Shown here piece after piece: positions 1-12,739 of a DNA stretch of 64,000 nt (position 1 is the first letter of the stretch; every line of letters starts with the position of its first letter). The notes beneath the pieces were generated by a model that was not told the DNA's origin, ran no database searches, and was given only the letters and a program-made list of their open reading frames with translations. Made by a program: the position numbers and the translations under genes. Origin of the DNA: Pomphorhynchus laevis (lineage: Eukaryota; Acanthocephala; Palaeacanthocephala; Echinorhynchida; Pomphorhynchidae); NCBI GenBank assembly GCA_012934845.2, contig WNNJ02001344.1, positions 1 to 64,000 of the forward strand, in the 5' to 3' direction.

Positions 1-137
1 AACGGATACGCATTTGTGCCTTATATAAAGAATAACTAGAAGGTCCACACACGCAACAAGCCAGTAAAAACGTTTCTGCACCTGAGCTTCGTATAGCATC
101 GTGAGGAATTGCTGGTGTCTTTATAGTTATCACAAAA

Positions 138-211
138 GCAGTCGAAACGTACCCTAACCACTTCATCCGACTGACGATGACTGCTGGGTGGTTCGGGGCG
201 TCTCGGAGTGA
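138..211 (+). ncRNA. Hammerhead-like motif with interleaved strands, copy 1
   Basis: Seen: GCAGTC (138-143) pairs with GACTGC (179-184). The stretch 148-161 pairs with 188-200, with one bulge and one mismatch. TCCGA (166-170) pairs with TCGGA (203-207), and after a bulged G, TCA (163-165) pairs with TGA (209-211). Between them sit GAAA (144-147), CTGACGA (171-177) and GTC (200-202), which are the conserved hammerhead segments. The strand order differs from known hammerhead permutations, and the same architecture recurs near 45.4, 47.0 and 47.8 kb with different helix sequences. Ribozyme activity is an inference. Confidence 0.55.
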
Positions 212-268
212 TACATTAGACTGATGGAGCTGATGATCGAAGTCCAGTTATTTAGCAGCAAATATATA

Positions 269-827
269 TATTGAATAGTTGCTAGGTCACTCAAGGTGAC
301 TTTCGCATTGAAAACCAGCTACAGAATCCTTCCTTCATGATATCCAATTCCATACACCCTGACTACTAACGGCGCCATTACCACAACCGTTTTCGTTTCG
401 CCCGCTTTTTGCAACATGTTGGTAGCCCCTGGCTCGATTGTAGCCCCGGGCTACAATCTTTAACAAGCATGCCAGAGAGCATCTCGGACAATGCAGTTTC
501 TGGAGATGATGATAGAAGGTTTCATATACTGTGTGAAATCTGGTAATCCTGCATTCGTAGCCTAGCAGTCAAGAGCGCAAGCCAAGTACGGAGAGCGACA
601 GCTCGAATCTCGGATAAGTCAAATTTCAAAAGGCGAAGAGTTGGTAGTCAGCCTTTTGACGAGCCCGGGGCTACCAACATGTGGCAAAAAGCGGGCGAAA
701 CGAAAACGGCTGTGGCAATGGCGCCGTTAGTAGTCAGGGTGTATGGAATTGGATATCATGAAGGAAGGATTCTGTAGCTGGTTTTCAATGCGAAAGTCAC
801 CTTGTGTGACCTAGCAACTATTCAATA
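269..827. mobile_element. Non-autonomous element with 167-bp terminal inverted repeats
   Basis: The left arm (269-435) is closely matched by the reverse complement of the right arm (661-827), with only scattered mismatches. The ~225-bp centre has no ORF and opens with a perfect palindrome, 11-bp arms around one base (436-458). Such a structure suits a foldback or MITE-like element, or an inverted pair of one repeat. No clear target-site duplication was found. It lies 58 bp after the hammerhead-like motif, so the two may belong to one larger element. Confidence 0.7.
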
Positions 828-894
828 CATAAACAAGCATCCATCAAAGGATCACCAGTCCCGATTTCAATCGATCTTCATGATCCCATACGAT

Positions 895-896
<2 letters not shown>

Positions 897-977
<81 letters not shown>
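897..977. repeat. (TA)n microsatellite
   Basis: About 80 bp of uninterrupted TA dinucleotide. The apparent ORF through it is an artefact of the repeat. Confidence 0.97.
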
Positions 978-981
<4 letters not shown>

Positions 982-3900
982 ACTTATGAAAACATTTTAT
1001 TACATAATTTCACGATAAAAACGTTAACCGCCAAAGTGAAGAAATTGTTTGCAAAATTAAGATATTGAACGCGAATTTGACCAGGTTTTACTAATAATAA
1101 TTGTCGATTAAAATGTTCGTGTCAAAACGTGTTTCAAAATATAATATAATACAAAAATATAATATTAAATAAATATAATACAAACATATCAGGGATATCT
1201 TTAAAGTATTTGGATCAGTAGTTAGAAATTAATTGTATGCCAGTTTCTATTACATATGTATTATTTAGTAAGACCAAGTTTACTAAAGTACATCTCTACA
1301 TAAAAAGCGGAATATTGCATCACAGGCGTGCTATATTCCAATTCAAACAATCAAATAATTTGCACACTGACGGTAATGAAAAAGATTAAAAATTAATGAG
1401 TTAGTTTTGGTTAATTGCTCTTTCCTATTAAAATAGCAGAATTACGTTCGGTTATTCTCGCATTAAAAGTATTCTCTATAAAAGCCTATCGTGTTTTGAC
1501 AGAATTGTCCTATTATGGAATTTTATTAAAAAATGAGGAGCTTATTTAATATCAATGTCTATAGTTTGTAATTTTGAAGTATTATTATAGAACTTGTTAA
1601 CACTTTCAGCTACCACGTAATGTTTCAGTTTTCATGCATTTTAACTTTAATATCGTTATAAAGCAAGCGATTTCCTCGTACAAATTACCGATATTTTCTA
1701 TTAATTGTGGCCTTTATATAACACAAATTTGTGAGCTAGGAACATTTATATTATAGACTGTTATCTTTAATTGAAATTTTAATAAATGATTTGCAAAAAA
1801 ATGTGATGTGCCCGAGTGTCTCTGTTCAGTTTTACAAAGCAACGCTGTACAACGTTGCTCTGTAAAAACGCTGTTCTCTGCTCAACGCTGCTCAGTTTTA
1901 CAGAGCGATATTCTGAGACATCGTTCACAATTTGATAGAGATAGTGTTTTCTTATGACTAAAGGTAATTTTAATGCAGAATGCATACCGAACATGTTGTA
2001 TTTGCATCTATGATGACAATTCAAATTTTCATATTTTACTTTCGTACGGTTTTTATCTTGTAGACGAGATCGTTTCTGTGGAAATGATTTTCCGATAAAT
2101 TTCACATTATACTCAACATTTATTGTCAATTAAGAACAGATCAAAGCACTTAAGTAAAGCCAAGTATGTTGTACTGTACTCAAATTTAAAAAAAATAATA
2201 TCTTAATAATGAAAAGATTAGTTTTTATAAATCGATTGTTAACTTATTGATTTACATTAATGGAGAGTGGTGTTTTTATATAAAGTCTAATTTTCAAAAA
2301 TACACAAAGCTGCTTAATTACCATAAAGCAGCTGTTCAAACGACTATATTTTCTTAAAAACATAAAATTTTAATATATATCAAGAAAAATAATGCAAAAA
2401 ATTAATCGAAAAATAAATTCAAAATTAAATTAAAAACAATAAAATTAATTTTGATTAATTATATGAGCTAACCTGTTGATTATATAATTGCATATTTCCA
2501 AGATTAAATGGCATTAATATCAAATGCAACGTAATCAATTAAATAATACATACTAAATCCATTATCTCCTTTCATTTTCGATTAGATAGTTTTAAAGGAA
2601 CTTTTGATTTTAATCCTGATGATAGCGAGAGCTATTAAAATATTGTACTATTAAATAAAGGGAAATATTTTCTTCCTTGTGAATTGATTGATATATGATT
2701 AAAATACATAAAGTTATATATTTATTAATATATAAGTATATTATAGTTATAAGTTATTAATTTATTAATCTAATTAATCTATTTTGGAAACACAGATTAA
2801 TTTATTAATCTAAAATATTAATTTATTTATTTTATAATTAATTGTAGATAGCTAACTATCTACAAATAATCAAAAAATAAATAAATTCAAAATTAAATAA
2901 AAAAATATAAAATAAAGAAAAATTACACAAAACGGTAAATTACAATTCTAAAATGTTTTTTATTAAAGCAGTATCGGGTTTATTATTGAACATAAATATA
3001 TTTTTATTTATTAAAAATGCTTTTGTATTTTTTATTCTAGCGTATTATTCTACACTGAAATCAATTTACTTCTATCAAATGCTATTTTACGATTATTGTT
3101 CAAGGAATAATCTATAACAATCCCGAATACTCTTTCCTTTTAACTGCATATCTACGCTGGTCAGTAAGATTTGCATAACCAAAACCAAACGTTCTGAATT
3201 AACTAAATGTGATTAAAAAATTATTTGGGATTAATGAAATTGAAAAGTCGACAGAGAGATCGATTGAATTTTACAAATATGCGAATAAGTAAAATCAATG
3301 ATATAAATCGCCTGTTTGTGACATATGAAGATCGTAGCAGACATCTTGGAGATATTCATATTCAGAGCTTGTACTAAGAATGCCATATAGTATTTGTCAC
3401 GCATATTCAGTTACGGTAATTACACACAATGACTAATAAATATTCAATAAAGAAGTGACAAAAAGATACCTTTAATGCCATACTTGTAAGATACATAATA
3501 ATATTTTACAATGCTTTAAAGCTTTTATAATTTATTTTATGTTTAAAAGCTGCAAGAACGACAATGCAATCTAAAACACAATAATGGATACATACGGTAG
3601 TAAAAAATGAATGCTGCCGTCTGGACTATTTACATAGTCCTGATAAGGACATACTTTTAAACAGTTAGTCCTTATTAAGAAGACCGTTTCAAAATGGACT
3701 ATTTACAATGTATGGAAATAATACAGTAAAGTTATAGAGTTCCTTCATATAAGCAGGATAAAAATCTAAAATAAACCAGCAGATAAGCAATCATATGTTT
3801 ACCGTAGGCTCAAAATAAGTCGTAAATCAGTATTTTAATAAAATCAAGTAAAATCTATAACTTTTTACTACGTACAATTGCTCTCTACAAACAACTTGTC

Positions 3901-5170
3901 TTTAACTAAACGTCACTACCAAAAAGCTTGCCTCTTAATGCCCTATTATCAATTACATTGATCGATTTTCCATAGCTATTCACTTTTCTACGTGTTTAGC
4001 TTACACTAGGATGCATCACTAAACACTGGAATCTGCAATTACCAGAGGCACATTTTTATATCACGTTTAATGATATTATTGGTCTTATATTTTTCAGTCA
4101 GGCAAAATAGATTTTTATTTCGTGAATATCGCTGGTATTATTAAAACGTTCGCTACTCTTGATAATCATTGACATAACGTAAAATATAAATTAAGTTCAA
4201 AACGCGGATTTTCATCCAAAACGAGTTATGGATCATAAGAGATAACGTAGTTAATTTATATTTGTAGAGAACGATCAACAACACAGGATCGTAATGCGTT
4301 CATAGCACCTGTTAGGATGTCTTTAGATCACTTCGTATTCGATAGCATTAATTTTGATACGCATGTTTATTAAATATCATTTGCTTTTTATGTATTAAAC
4401 CATTTCAGGAGGTGTTCAGTACAGGAATTTAAAACGGTGCGTTATTCTTTCCGAATTCCAAATTTATTCACACAAATTTAAAAATATACTTTGAAACTAA
4501 AGAAAAGTTACTTTTTAAGGTAAAGAGAAATTCTTATTACGGAGTGAAGAACACTGCAAATGAACCACTTATTTTGGCTATATTTAAAATAAAATTAAGT
4601 TTTAAAAATTCATTTTTGGTAGATTTATATAACCCTTGCTTTCAATTACATTATGCAGCTTAAACTATGTTCATAATAGCAAAATGCCCTTTCCAATTCC
4701 ACTTATAAAGAATATCATTAAATTGAGTATTTAGATTTTTTTGTTGTACATTTATACGTACAGAGGAATACAAATTACGTTTTTTATTTTTTTTATTTTT
4801 TCATCAATGAAATTTGTTTTCTCCTTTCTCAATGATTTTTAAAAGGAAACAAGGTGGTATCGTAATAGAAAATTATGTTAAAGTTTGGCAATATTTCAAA
4901 AAATTATTTTTCAAAACTAAATTAATAAATTAATTAGAGTAATAAATTAGCTGTGTTTCCAAAATATATAACTTTATGTATTTTAATCATTTATCAATCA
5001 GTTCATTAGAGTATTTTTGTAATCAATAAAAATTCTATTAGATTAACTGAACGGTGAACTGATCCAACTTATCGATACCACTAAAAACAAAAAGTTGTAT
5101 TGATAATAAGATTATTAAAGTTTACTCCAATAAATCAAAAATTATATTCTATTGATGAAATTATTATTTT
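978..5170. other. Gene-poor AT-rich stretch
   Basis: No gene could be supported. Small structures seen: a hairpin at about 1830-1867 with 15-bp arms and one mismatch, inside a locally repetitive stretch that opens a 116-codon minus-strand frame (1779-2129) with no recognisable domain; and a ~42-bp inverted repeat (2681-2722 against about 4965-5009). The rest is low-complexity A/T sequence. Confidence 0.6.
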
Positions 5171-5179
5171 TTATAATTA

Positions 5180-5640
5180 TTCTAAATTATGCTTTAATAG
5201 ACAGTTCAACTAACTGAATCTACTTATTTGATACTATTTTCGATTAGATAAAAAAAATTTAAAAGATTTTATATAATTTGTATAAGTTATTGAATAAAAT
5301 AAAATTATTGTAATAATGTAATGAAAATAAAATTTTAATAATTAAATATAAGATTTTATATAAATAATAAATAATAGTAAATAATTATAAATAATAAGTA
5401 ATTGTTATAAAATTTTATTTTATATCAAGTTAAAATTTAAAATTGAAATTTAAAATAAAAGTCAATTGGTCTGAATTGACTAATAAATAATATACGATGT
5501 ATCAGAATAAGAATTAGAGATTATCAGGAGGAACTACTATGTTATCAGTATTCGGTCCCTATTCCTCGACTCAATATAGCAGCTGGACCAAATACATGCT
5601 AATGTAGTATCCATGCTAATGACCACATAGTATTTACATC
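5180..5640 (-). repeat. Repeat family R-A, copy 1
   Basis: Reverse-oriented copy of a short dispersed repeat found at least nine times in the window. Its landmark is an imperfect palindrome around GCTATGTT...AACATAGC with CGAAAC between, preceded by a stretch reading ATGTATTTGGCCCAGC in the family sense. An A/T-rich tail with the landmark CAGTTAACTGATCTGATT follows. No coding capacity, so it looks like a SINE- or MITE-like non-autonomous repeat. Confidence 0.6.
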
Positions 5641-5699
5641 GATTTTACTTTAAATGATTTGAAATCAAAGAGGTATAAAGTTAATAATTTCTATGGATA

Positions 5700-6577
5700 G
5701 CACAACTTGGAGATAGATAAGCACAGTCTAGATCCACGGCAAAGAATTCCGTCTAAGCTCATGTTCTTCATGATGAGTTTGCAACCAATAATATGTGCGA
5801 CGGAGCTTGTAATCAGTAAGCTGTGTGACAGAGCATAATAATCGAAAAGGGTTTTTTAAAATGTCAGGTGACGATAACATTATGACTTTAGGATATATAA
5901 GGCATGATTAGTCTTGCTACATGCACACTTACTGTTAACCTTTGTTTTAAGGAATTTGTTGATGATGACACCACAGTATCTGGGCTACTCAACACTCTTA
6001 ACTAAAAATATCACCGATATTTTATACCTGCGGCGGAAGCTGTGATGTTGCGAAGCATATGTAAACCCATTTACTGCTATTGAGGCACAACTTTGTTTTA
6101 AATGACTCAATTGAATTCAAGAACTTGCTGTATTATCTTAGTGGCACCACAACACGCAACGGATCTTCAGGTCGCACGTAAAACCAAGTGTGGAGAATTC
6201 AAATTAGTAAATAGAATGTTCAAAATATGTTAAATAACAGTGATCTCAAAAACTGTACCATATTTGAAATGAAACCCAACAATCTTAGGCGTCGAAATTA
6301 AATTATTCACTCAAATACATGAGAAGCAGAGATATAAATATATTGAAGTTGACCAGCGTGATATCAATATTGTATTCATAAGTAAATGCAAGAACTGATT
6401 GTGAGGGAATCTGTGAAAGGATTTGCTTAACTGGAAGTGGCTGTATAAACTGCATGGCTCTTTGAGCCGGCTTCAAGTCAGACCTCTCGTCATCAGATTG
6501 TATTAAATAAACAATTATGATATTGTATTGAGCCATATTGCGAATTAAAAAGCCAACATGTCGTCCCCAATCATTTT
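5700..6577. other. No gene seen
   Basis: Unique-looking intermediate-GC sequence. A 77-codon minus-strand frame (6303-6536) has no recognisable features. Just before the L2-like element a short near-duplicate of CCCAATCATTTT occurs twice (about 6566 and 6597). Confidence 0.4.
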
Positions 6578-8915
6578 ATCAAAATGATCGCTGTCCCCGA
6601 TCATTTTGCTGCCTACACCTCACTGTCCATCTCTGATCCTGGTCTGTCCGATCACTTTCTTATTACCCTTGATCTCACTCGCAGCCACACCCCTCCTCAC
6701 ACACCTACAATCCTAAGTCGCCCTTGGAGAAATCTTGACCTCTCCCTTCTCCGCTCTGCCTTACTCAAATCATCTCTATCATTACCTACAATAACATATT
6801 CATCTCACGATCTATCTTTCTTTTCGACTTTAAACTCACATCCACTCTCGATATTCGCTTGCCCTTCAAGTCTCAGCCACACCGTCGCTTGCACCGTGCC
6901 CCATGGTTTGACATTCAATGCCTACCATGAAAGCGTCGACTCCGCCATGCTTTTCGAGTATATCACCGCTCTCTCAGACTTGATTTCCGCTCGATCACTC
7001 CGTCTTTCCGTGATTCCTATCTTGCTCTTCGCCGGTCTCATCTCAACCTACTACGTACCAAATGCAACTCCTACTGGCAGCATAAAATCATCACTTCATT
7101 CAACTCTAAGACTCCTCTGGCATACTTTTAACTCAATCCTTGCTCGCTCCTCTTCGCCGTGCAACATCAATGCCAATGATTATTCGTCATTTCTCCAGAC
7201 TAAAGTATCCAGGTTGCTCTCTCACACCCCGGTCTCCATCCTATCCCACTCTGCCCAGTCTACTCTCACACTTCAGGAACTCTTTCATCTTCTCCCTGTC
7301 ACACCTACAGAGGTATCATCTGTCCTCATGTCCTTGCCCAACAAAACCTCACCTGCCGATCCCCTGCCTACTCCTATATTAAAATCTATATGCACATCAA
7401 TATCCCCATTTCTTACAACCTTGTTTAACTCGTCAATCTGCAGTCGTATCTTCCCTTCACACTAGAAATCCGCAATCGTTCGTCCCCTCCTTAAGAAACA
7501 ATCGCTCGACCCCTCCCTTCCTTCTAGCTATCGCCCCATTTCACTACTCCCTACTCTTTCTAAGCTCTTAGAACGCCTCATCTTAATACAAATCAACGCT
7601 TATCTCTCCTCATCCAATCTGTACCCTCCTTTCCAATCTGCTTTCCGTCTAATCATTCCACATAAATCGCATGCATAAAAGTTTACAACGACTTACTCAT
7701 TACCCGAGACAAGGCTCTATATAGTGTTCTCATCTCCCTCGACCTCTCCCCCCGCCTTCGACATTGTCGACCACTCCGTCCTCCTTTATCGCCTTAGTTA
7801 TGATTACGGCTTTTCTTCCTCCTCCGTAGCATGGTTTTCATCATATCTATCCGACCGTTCCTTTCGCGTCTGTTACAAGTCATCATCCTCCCCTCCCATC
7901 CCTATTTTTGCGGGGTCCCACAAGGTTCAGTCCTAGGTACCCTGCTTTTCTCTCTTCTGCTTGGCGATCTATCTCCGTTAATTAAACTTACTCCTTTAAA
8001 GTCATGCAATACGCCGATGACATCCTCATCCATGCTCATGCATCTGCCCATCGCATACACGATATCGCCATTTCTGTCTCCAACTGTATTTCTTCTATCT
8101 ACAAACGTCTCTCCAATCCCCATATCGTTCTAAACTCCGACAAGTCCAAAATAATGTAGATCCTCCCCCATAAACCAAATATATCTCTTCCCACTGTATC
8201 TTTTGCCTCATCGATCATCCCCATAGTACATAATCTTACTTTCTTAGGCTGCAATTTCGATGATCACCTTTTCCTTAAATCCCTCGTCCTTGACAAGCTC
8301 CGCTCGTCTAACTTAATTCTCCGTGACATCAGCCGTATCCACCCCCTTATCGACTTTCGTTCTTGTATGTCTCTTCTTTCATCGTTTCTTTTCCCTAAAG
8401 TCGATTACTGCCTTAGCCTTTTCGCCAATTCTCCAAAATTTCATCATCCTACCCCTACAACGAATAATCAACACCGCCGTTCGAGTGCTCTTTCGTCTCC
8501 GTCGCTTCGACCACACATCCACATATTTTGCCCAACTCTCCTGGCCCACCATCCACATCCGCATCAAACTCCGCCTTCTTCTCGTTACCTTTCGTCCCAT
8601 CGCTGTCAGCTCCCCATCGTTCATCAACCTTCCTTTCTTAGACGATACTCGCCCCACCTCGCTATCGCTTCGTTCCTGTCATACCCTCTTACTCCACGTT
8701 CCTAATTACTCCAACAACTACGGTCTCCGATCCTTCCTCGTCGCCGCCTCACTCGCCTGGAATCAACTCCCTCTCGACGTCCGCCGCGCCCCCTCCTTTA
8801 TCATATTCAAACACCTCCTCCGTTCACACCTTCTCGACACCTGATTCACAGTCTTGTTTTGTTGTGGTCATGTAAGCGTGCGCTGGCACGCATTTGCCAC
8901 GTTAAAATTAATCCT
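6578..8915 (+). mobile_element. L2-like LINE, copy A (5'-truncated, decayed)
   Basis: Non-LTR retrotransposon coding for the end of an endonuclease domain (motif SDPGLSDHFL near 6635-6660) and a reverse transcriptase. RT landmarks in order: SYRPISLLPTLSKLLERL (about 7530), an LDLSPAFDIVDHSVLLYRL-like motif A (about 7740), VPQGSVLG (about 7915) and YADDILIHAH (about 8005). The C-terminal region has SLAWNQLPLDVRRAPS (8745-8795), typical of the L2/CR1 group, and ends at a stop near 8842. The 3' UTR carries a hairpin GCGTGC-GCTG-GCACGC (8876-8891). The frame is broken several times, including TAG for Trp at 7463-7465 and 8157-8159. The coding strand is strongly pyrimidine-rich. Confidence 0.92.
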
Positions 8916-9011
8916 ATTTTTAACATGTTGGGTTTACTTCGCCTATCTAAATTTAAGAGAAAATGAAGTCATTTGAAGGTTGTTGCTATTAGGAAACGCA
9001 TCATACGAAAA

Positions 9012-9510
9012 GTATGATATCAACGAGTTACCCAATGTTTTCGTTACATATTCCACTGTTTACTCATAAACGGTACACAGGATATGTAAGTCTTTTAAGC
9101 ACCTATTCCATTCTTCAAAATCGATCTACTTCTTATTTTTATGCACAACAAACACTCAATATTTTCTGTCTCACTGAATTGCAACATACTAATTCAGAAA
9201 ATCAGTATGCCCTTGCTATCCGCAACGTACGTTTGTTCGGTTTTTCACTTGGTAACTCTGCTCGCTTAATTGGTTCATCCAAATCAACAACTTCTTCGAA
9301 TGGCTTGACATTGCATTCAACACCTACGTCCGTTCGGTTTTTCTCTTGTTGAATCCACTCAACTCATCGATTTATTAAAATCAACTTATTTAAATCATGG
9401 CGGTATCGTCGCCTTTGCTCGTTTCCCTGCTTCTCTTGAGAAAATTGATTTCAATTTAACTTTTACCACATTTAAATTGCTCTTCTGTAGATCTTAATTC
9501 CCCTTTTCGT
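9012..9510 (+). mobile_element. L2-like endonuclease relic
   Basis: An open stretch around 9090-9350 reads like the N-terminal endonuclease of the neighbouring L2-like elements: an NxRS-like start, then LNIFCLTELQHTNS where the family has LFCLTESWHSDS. About 9350-9470 continues with NHGGIVAFARFP, matched by NHGGIVAIARHP in copy C. It is then joined abruptly to CR1-like RT sequence, so this is a rearranged fragment. Confidence 0.6.
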
Positions 9511-10325
9511 TACTTCTTGACCTGATTTTGTTTAGCTTATACATCAATGAATTACCTGCTCTTTTACCTTCCCCATCACCGCTGTAAGCGGACGACTTGA
9601 ACATATGGTGATGCATGCATTCATCTCATGATGCTCAGGTACTCTAACCGGACAGATACCGTATGTAGTTGTGCTCAATCGTGGAAGCAAAAAATTAATT
9701 TAAGCAAATGTACATTCATACATATTTCCAAAAGCAAGCTACCGGTTAATACACGTTATTGGCTTGGATAAGTTCTGATATATCCTCACAAATGATTGTA
9801 CACATGTAATAAAGCTGGACGTATTGTTGGAATTTTGAGACGAGCTTTTTTGAATACAGATATCCAATGTCTGGTTCCACTTGTATTTGATTTTTCTCTA
9901 TTGCTCAGCTAGTTGTTACTCAATTACAATCAGCGGGCGAATACTTTTCGAATGTATATTTAGACGTGTAGACGTCTCGAAGAAATATTCAGACGTGATA
10001 TAAAGCTTGATCGAAATTTGGAACATATTTCGTACGTCTTACCCCTAAATGTTCTTGATGTTCCTACATTATGGTATACGTGTAATCGTGTGGATTTGAT
10101 ACTTGTATGGCATATACGTCACGATAATAAAAGCCACCGCTGCGCCTTCGAGATTTGTCACACTTGCGCGGTCACCTAATGATGCAAACCGCTTGAATCC
10201 AGCACACCCGGGCATACCGACAATCTAAGCGTGTAGTCGAACTTTGGAAGACTCCGGGCGTCAACAGTCTGCTCAGCTACTGTAAACAGTTGAAAAAGTG
10301 GCTGGGCAGAGACCCAGCCACTAAG
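9500..10325 (+). mobile_element. CR1-like LINE relic (RT C-terminal half)
   Basis: Opens with an INELPALL and ADDLNIW-like motif C (about 9545-9610) and then runs through the post-RT region, with AGRIVGILRRAFLNT near 9810-9860 and YVLPLNVLDVPTLWYTCNRVD-like sequence near 10030-10090. Many stops. The strand continues to a break at 10325, where a minus-strand L2-like element begins. A near-perfect hairpin AGTGGCTGGG-CAGAGA-CCCAGCCACT sits at that junction. Confidence 0.65.
10299..10324. repeat. Perfect 10-bp hairpin at a LINE junction
   Basis: Arms AGTGGCTGGG and CCCAGCCACT flank a 6-base loop. It lies exactly where CR1-like plus-strand sequence meets the broken end of the minus-strand L2-like copy B. 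That position suggests a snap-back or repair product made during insertion or deletion. Confidence 0.75.
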
Positions 10326-12735
10326 GGTTCGGATACGGCGGATGTCACAGAGAATTAAGTTAGACGAACGAGCCTTGTCGCGGACGAAGGGTTTAAGGGA
10401 GAGGCGATCATCGAAATGGAATCCATAGAAAGTGAGATTGTGAACTATGAGAATTATTGATGATGCAAAAGATATAGGGGGAGGAAATATGTTACGTTGA
10501 CGAGGGAGGATCCACATTATTTAAGACTTGCCTGGGTTTAGAACGATACGAAGATCGGATATACGTTTGTAGATAGAAGAAAAACAGTTGGAGCCAGAAA
10601 TTGCGATAACGTGTATGCGATGTGCGGGTGCATGAGTATATATGAGGATGTCATCGGCGCATTGTATGACGTTAAAGGAGTAAGGCTTGATAACTGGAGA
10701 GTGATCTCCGAGTCGAAGAGAGAAAAGCAGGGGTCCTAAGTCTGAACCTTGTGCGACCCCGCAGAAAATAGGGATGAGAGGAGATGATGATGAATTTGAA
10801 CAGACTCGAAACGAAAGGTCGGATAGATATTAGGCAAACCATGCAACGGAGGAGGAAGAAAAGTCATAATCATAACAAAGGCGAGAAAGGAGGATGGAGT
10901 GGTCGACGATGTCGAATGTGGATGAGAGGTCTAGGGGGATGAGAACACTATATAGAGCTTGTCACCAGAAATGAGTAAGTCGTTGTAAACTTTCAAGCAT
11001 GAGATTTCTGTGGAGTGATTAGAGCTGAAAGCGGATTGGAAAGGAGGGTACAGATTAGATGAAGAGAGATAAACGTTGATCTGTATTAAGATAAGGTGAT
11101 CTAAGAGCTTGGAAAGAGTAGGGAGGAGTGAAATGGGGCAATAACTAGAAGGAAATAAGGGGTCGAGCGATTGTTTCTTAAGGAGTTGACGAACGATAGC
11201 GGATTTTCATTGTGATGGGAAGATACGACTGCGGATGGACGAGTTAAACAAGGTGGTGAGGAAAGGGGATATCGATGAGCATATAGATTTAAGAATGGGG
11301 TAGGTAGGGAATCTGCAGGTGAGGTTTTGTTAAGCAAAGAGATTAGAACAGATGAGACTTCGGTAGGTGAAACATGAAGAAGATGAAAGAGTTCCCGGAG
11401 GATGAGGCGAGGCGAGTAGCAGTGAAATGTAATGGAGTCGAGGTTGTGAGAGAGCAACGTGGATACTTTAGTCTGAATAAATGACGAATAATCATGTGGA
11501 ATGATGTTGCAAGACGAAGAGGAGCGAGAAAGGATCGAGTTAAAAGTATGCCTGATAGACTTGGAGTTTAATGAAGTGTAGATTTTATGCTGCCGGAAGG
11601 AGCTGTATTTGTACGTAGTAGATGGAGATGAGACCGGCGAAGATCAAGGTTAAAACCACGGAGAGACGGAATGAGCGAGCGGAAATCACGTCTGAGAAAG
11701 CGGTGATAGACTCGAAAAGCATGACGGAGTAGACGCTTTGAGAGTAGGCATTGGATGTCAAACCATCGTCGTGCAGGCGACGCTGAGGGTGAGGCTTGAA
11801 CGGCAAGAGCAGATCGAGAATGGATATGAGTTCAGAGTCGAAAAGAAAGGCAATATCGTTAGGAGATGATGTTATTGTGTGAGAATATATAGACGATTTA
11901 AGTAAGGCGGAGCGGTGAAGCGGGAGGCCAAGATTTCTCCAAGGGCCACGTAGGATGGTCGATGTGTGAAGCGGGGAGTGATTAAAAATTAGATCAAGGG
12001 TGACGAGAAAGTGATCGGATAGACCAGGATCAGAGATAGACAGTGAGGTGTATGCAGCAAAACGATCCGGGTCAGCGATGATGTCGAGTGTCCCGCCAAG
12101 GATATGTGTGGGGTCAGTTGAGATAAGTTTGTAATTGTTGTTGGATAGAATATTGATGAAACGGATGGAATCCGTGGAAGAGAAGCGGTCTAGGCGAATT
12201 TCGAAGTCGCCTAGAACGAGTGAAGGTATTAAGGACAAAGAACAATGAGAAAGGAGGTCAGCGAGTTCGATAAAAATAAAGATGTAGGAGCTGTATACCG
12301 TCCTGATATACCATTGTATACAAGGACGGTATACAATGGCGAGAGAGCAGACGGCGAATGGAAAGGTCGTCGGAATCTGAGTGCCAGGATTCGGTGAGGC
12401 AGAAGAGATCGATGGATTGCTTAGTGAATAGGTTGAGGATAAGATCGGGTTTATTGAGAACAGATCTAGTGTTGAGGAGGCCGAAGCGGAAACCGTGTGT
12501 GGTGGCGAAAGAGTCTGGCAGAGAAGACACATAGGGGAGATGGAGCGCCATCGAATTTCGGGGAGGGAGTGGACAACTTTGAAATTTCCGTCTATGTTTC
12601 GGATGAAGAGAGATATTTCGCTGTTTTCCTCGTGACGGCATTTTTTGATGCGGGCAGAAGAGAGTTGAGCGATTTCATAAGGGGTGCGATCGGGGAAAAT
12701 TCGAGTGGTTGAAGATGACATGAGTTTAAATCGTT
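10326..12735 (-). mobile_element. L2-like LINE, copy B (3' end missing)
   Basis: Read on the minus strand. The endonuclease starts with LLNTRSVLNKPDLI and CLTESWHSD (about 12480-12350) and continues through VLGDFEIRLDR and SDPGLSDHFLVTLDL (about 12220-11990). The RT region follows (FQSAFRSNHSTEI about 11030-11010, YADDILIYSHAPAH about 10670-10630, MWILPRQRN about 10517). It stops at 10326, well before the usual C-terminus and 3' hairpin. A TGA replaces the family Trp codon at 11207-11209. The endonuclease lies in two frames. This copy retains the most 5' coding sequence of its family here. Confidence 0.9.
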
Positions 12736-12739
12736 GAGG

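Noticed and set aside
802-1068. 88-codon ORF through a (TA)n tract
   Set aside because: Open only because TA repeats encode alternating Tyr-Ile; no flanking coding signal.
1779-2129. 116-codon minus-strand ORF
   Set aside because: No recognisable domain; it crosses a hairpin-rich local repeat whose composition alone explains the open frame.
3605-3710. Short repeats GGACTATTTACA...GTCC
   Set aside because: Seven-base arms and no further structure; compatible with chance.
8379-8657. 92-codon minus-strand Arg-rich ORF
   Set aside because: Antisense of the pyrimidine-rich L2-like coding strand, which favours open frames on the opposite strand.
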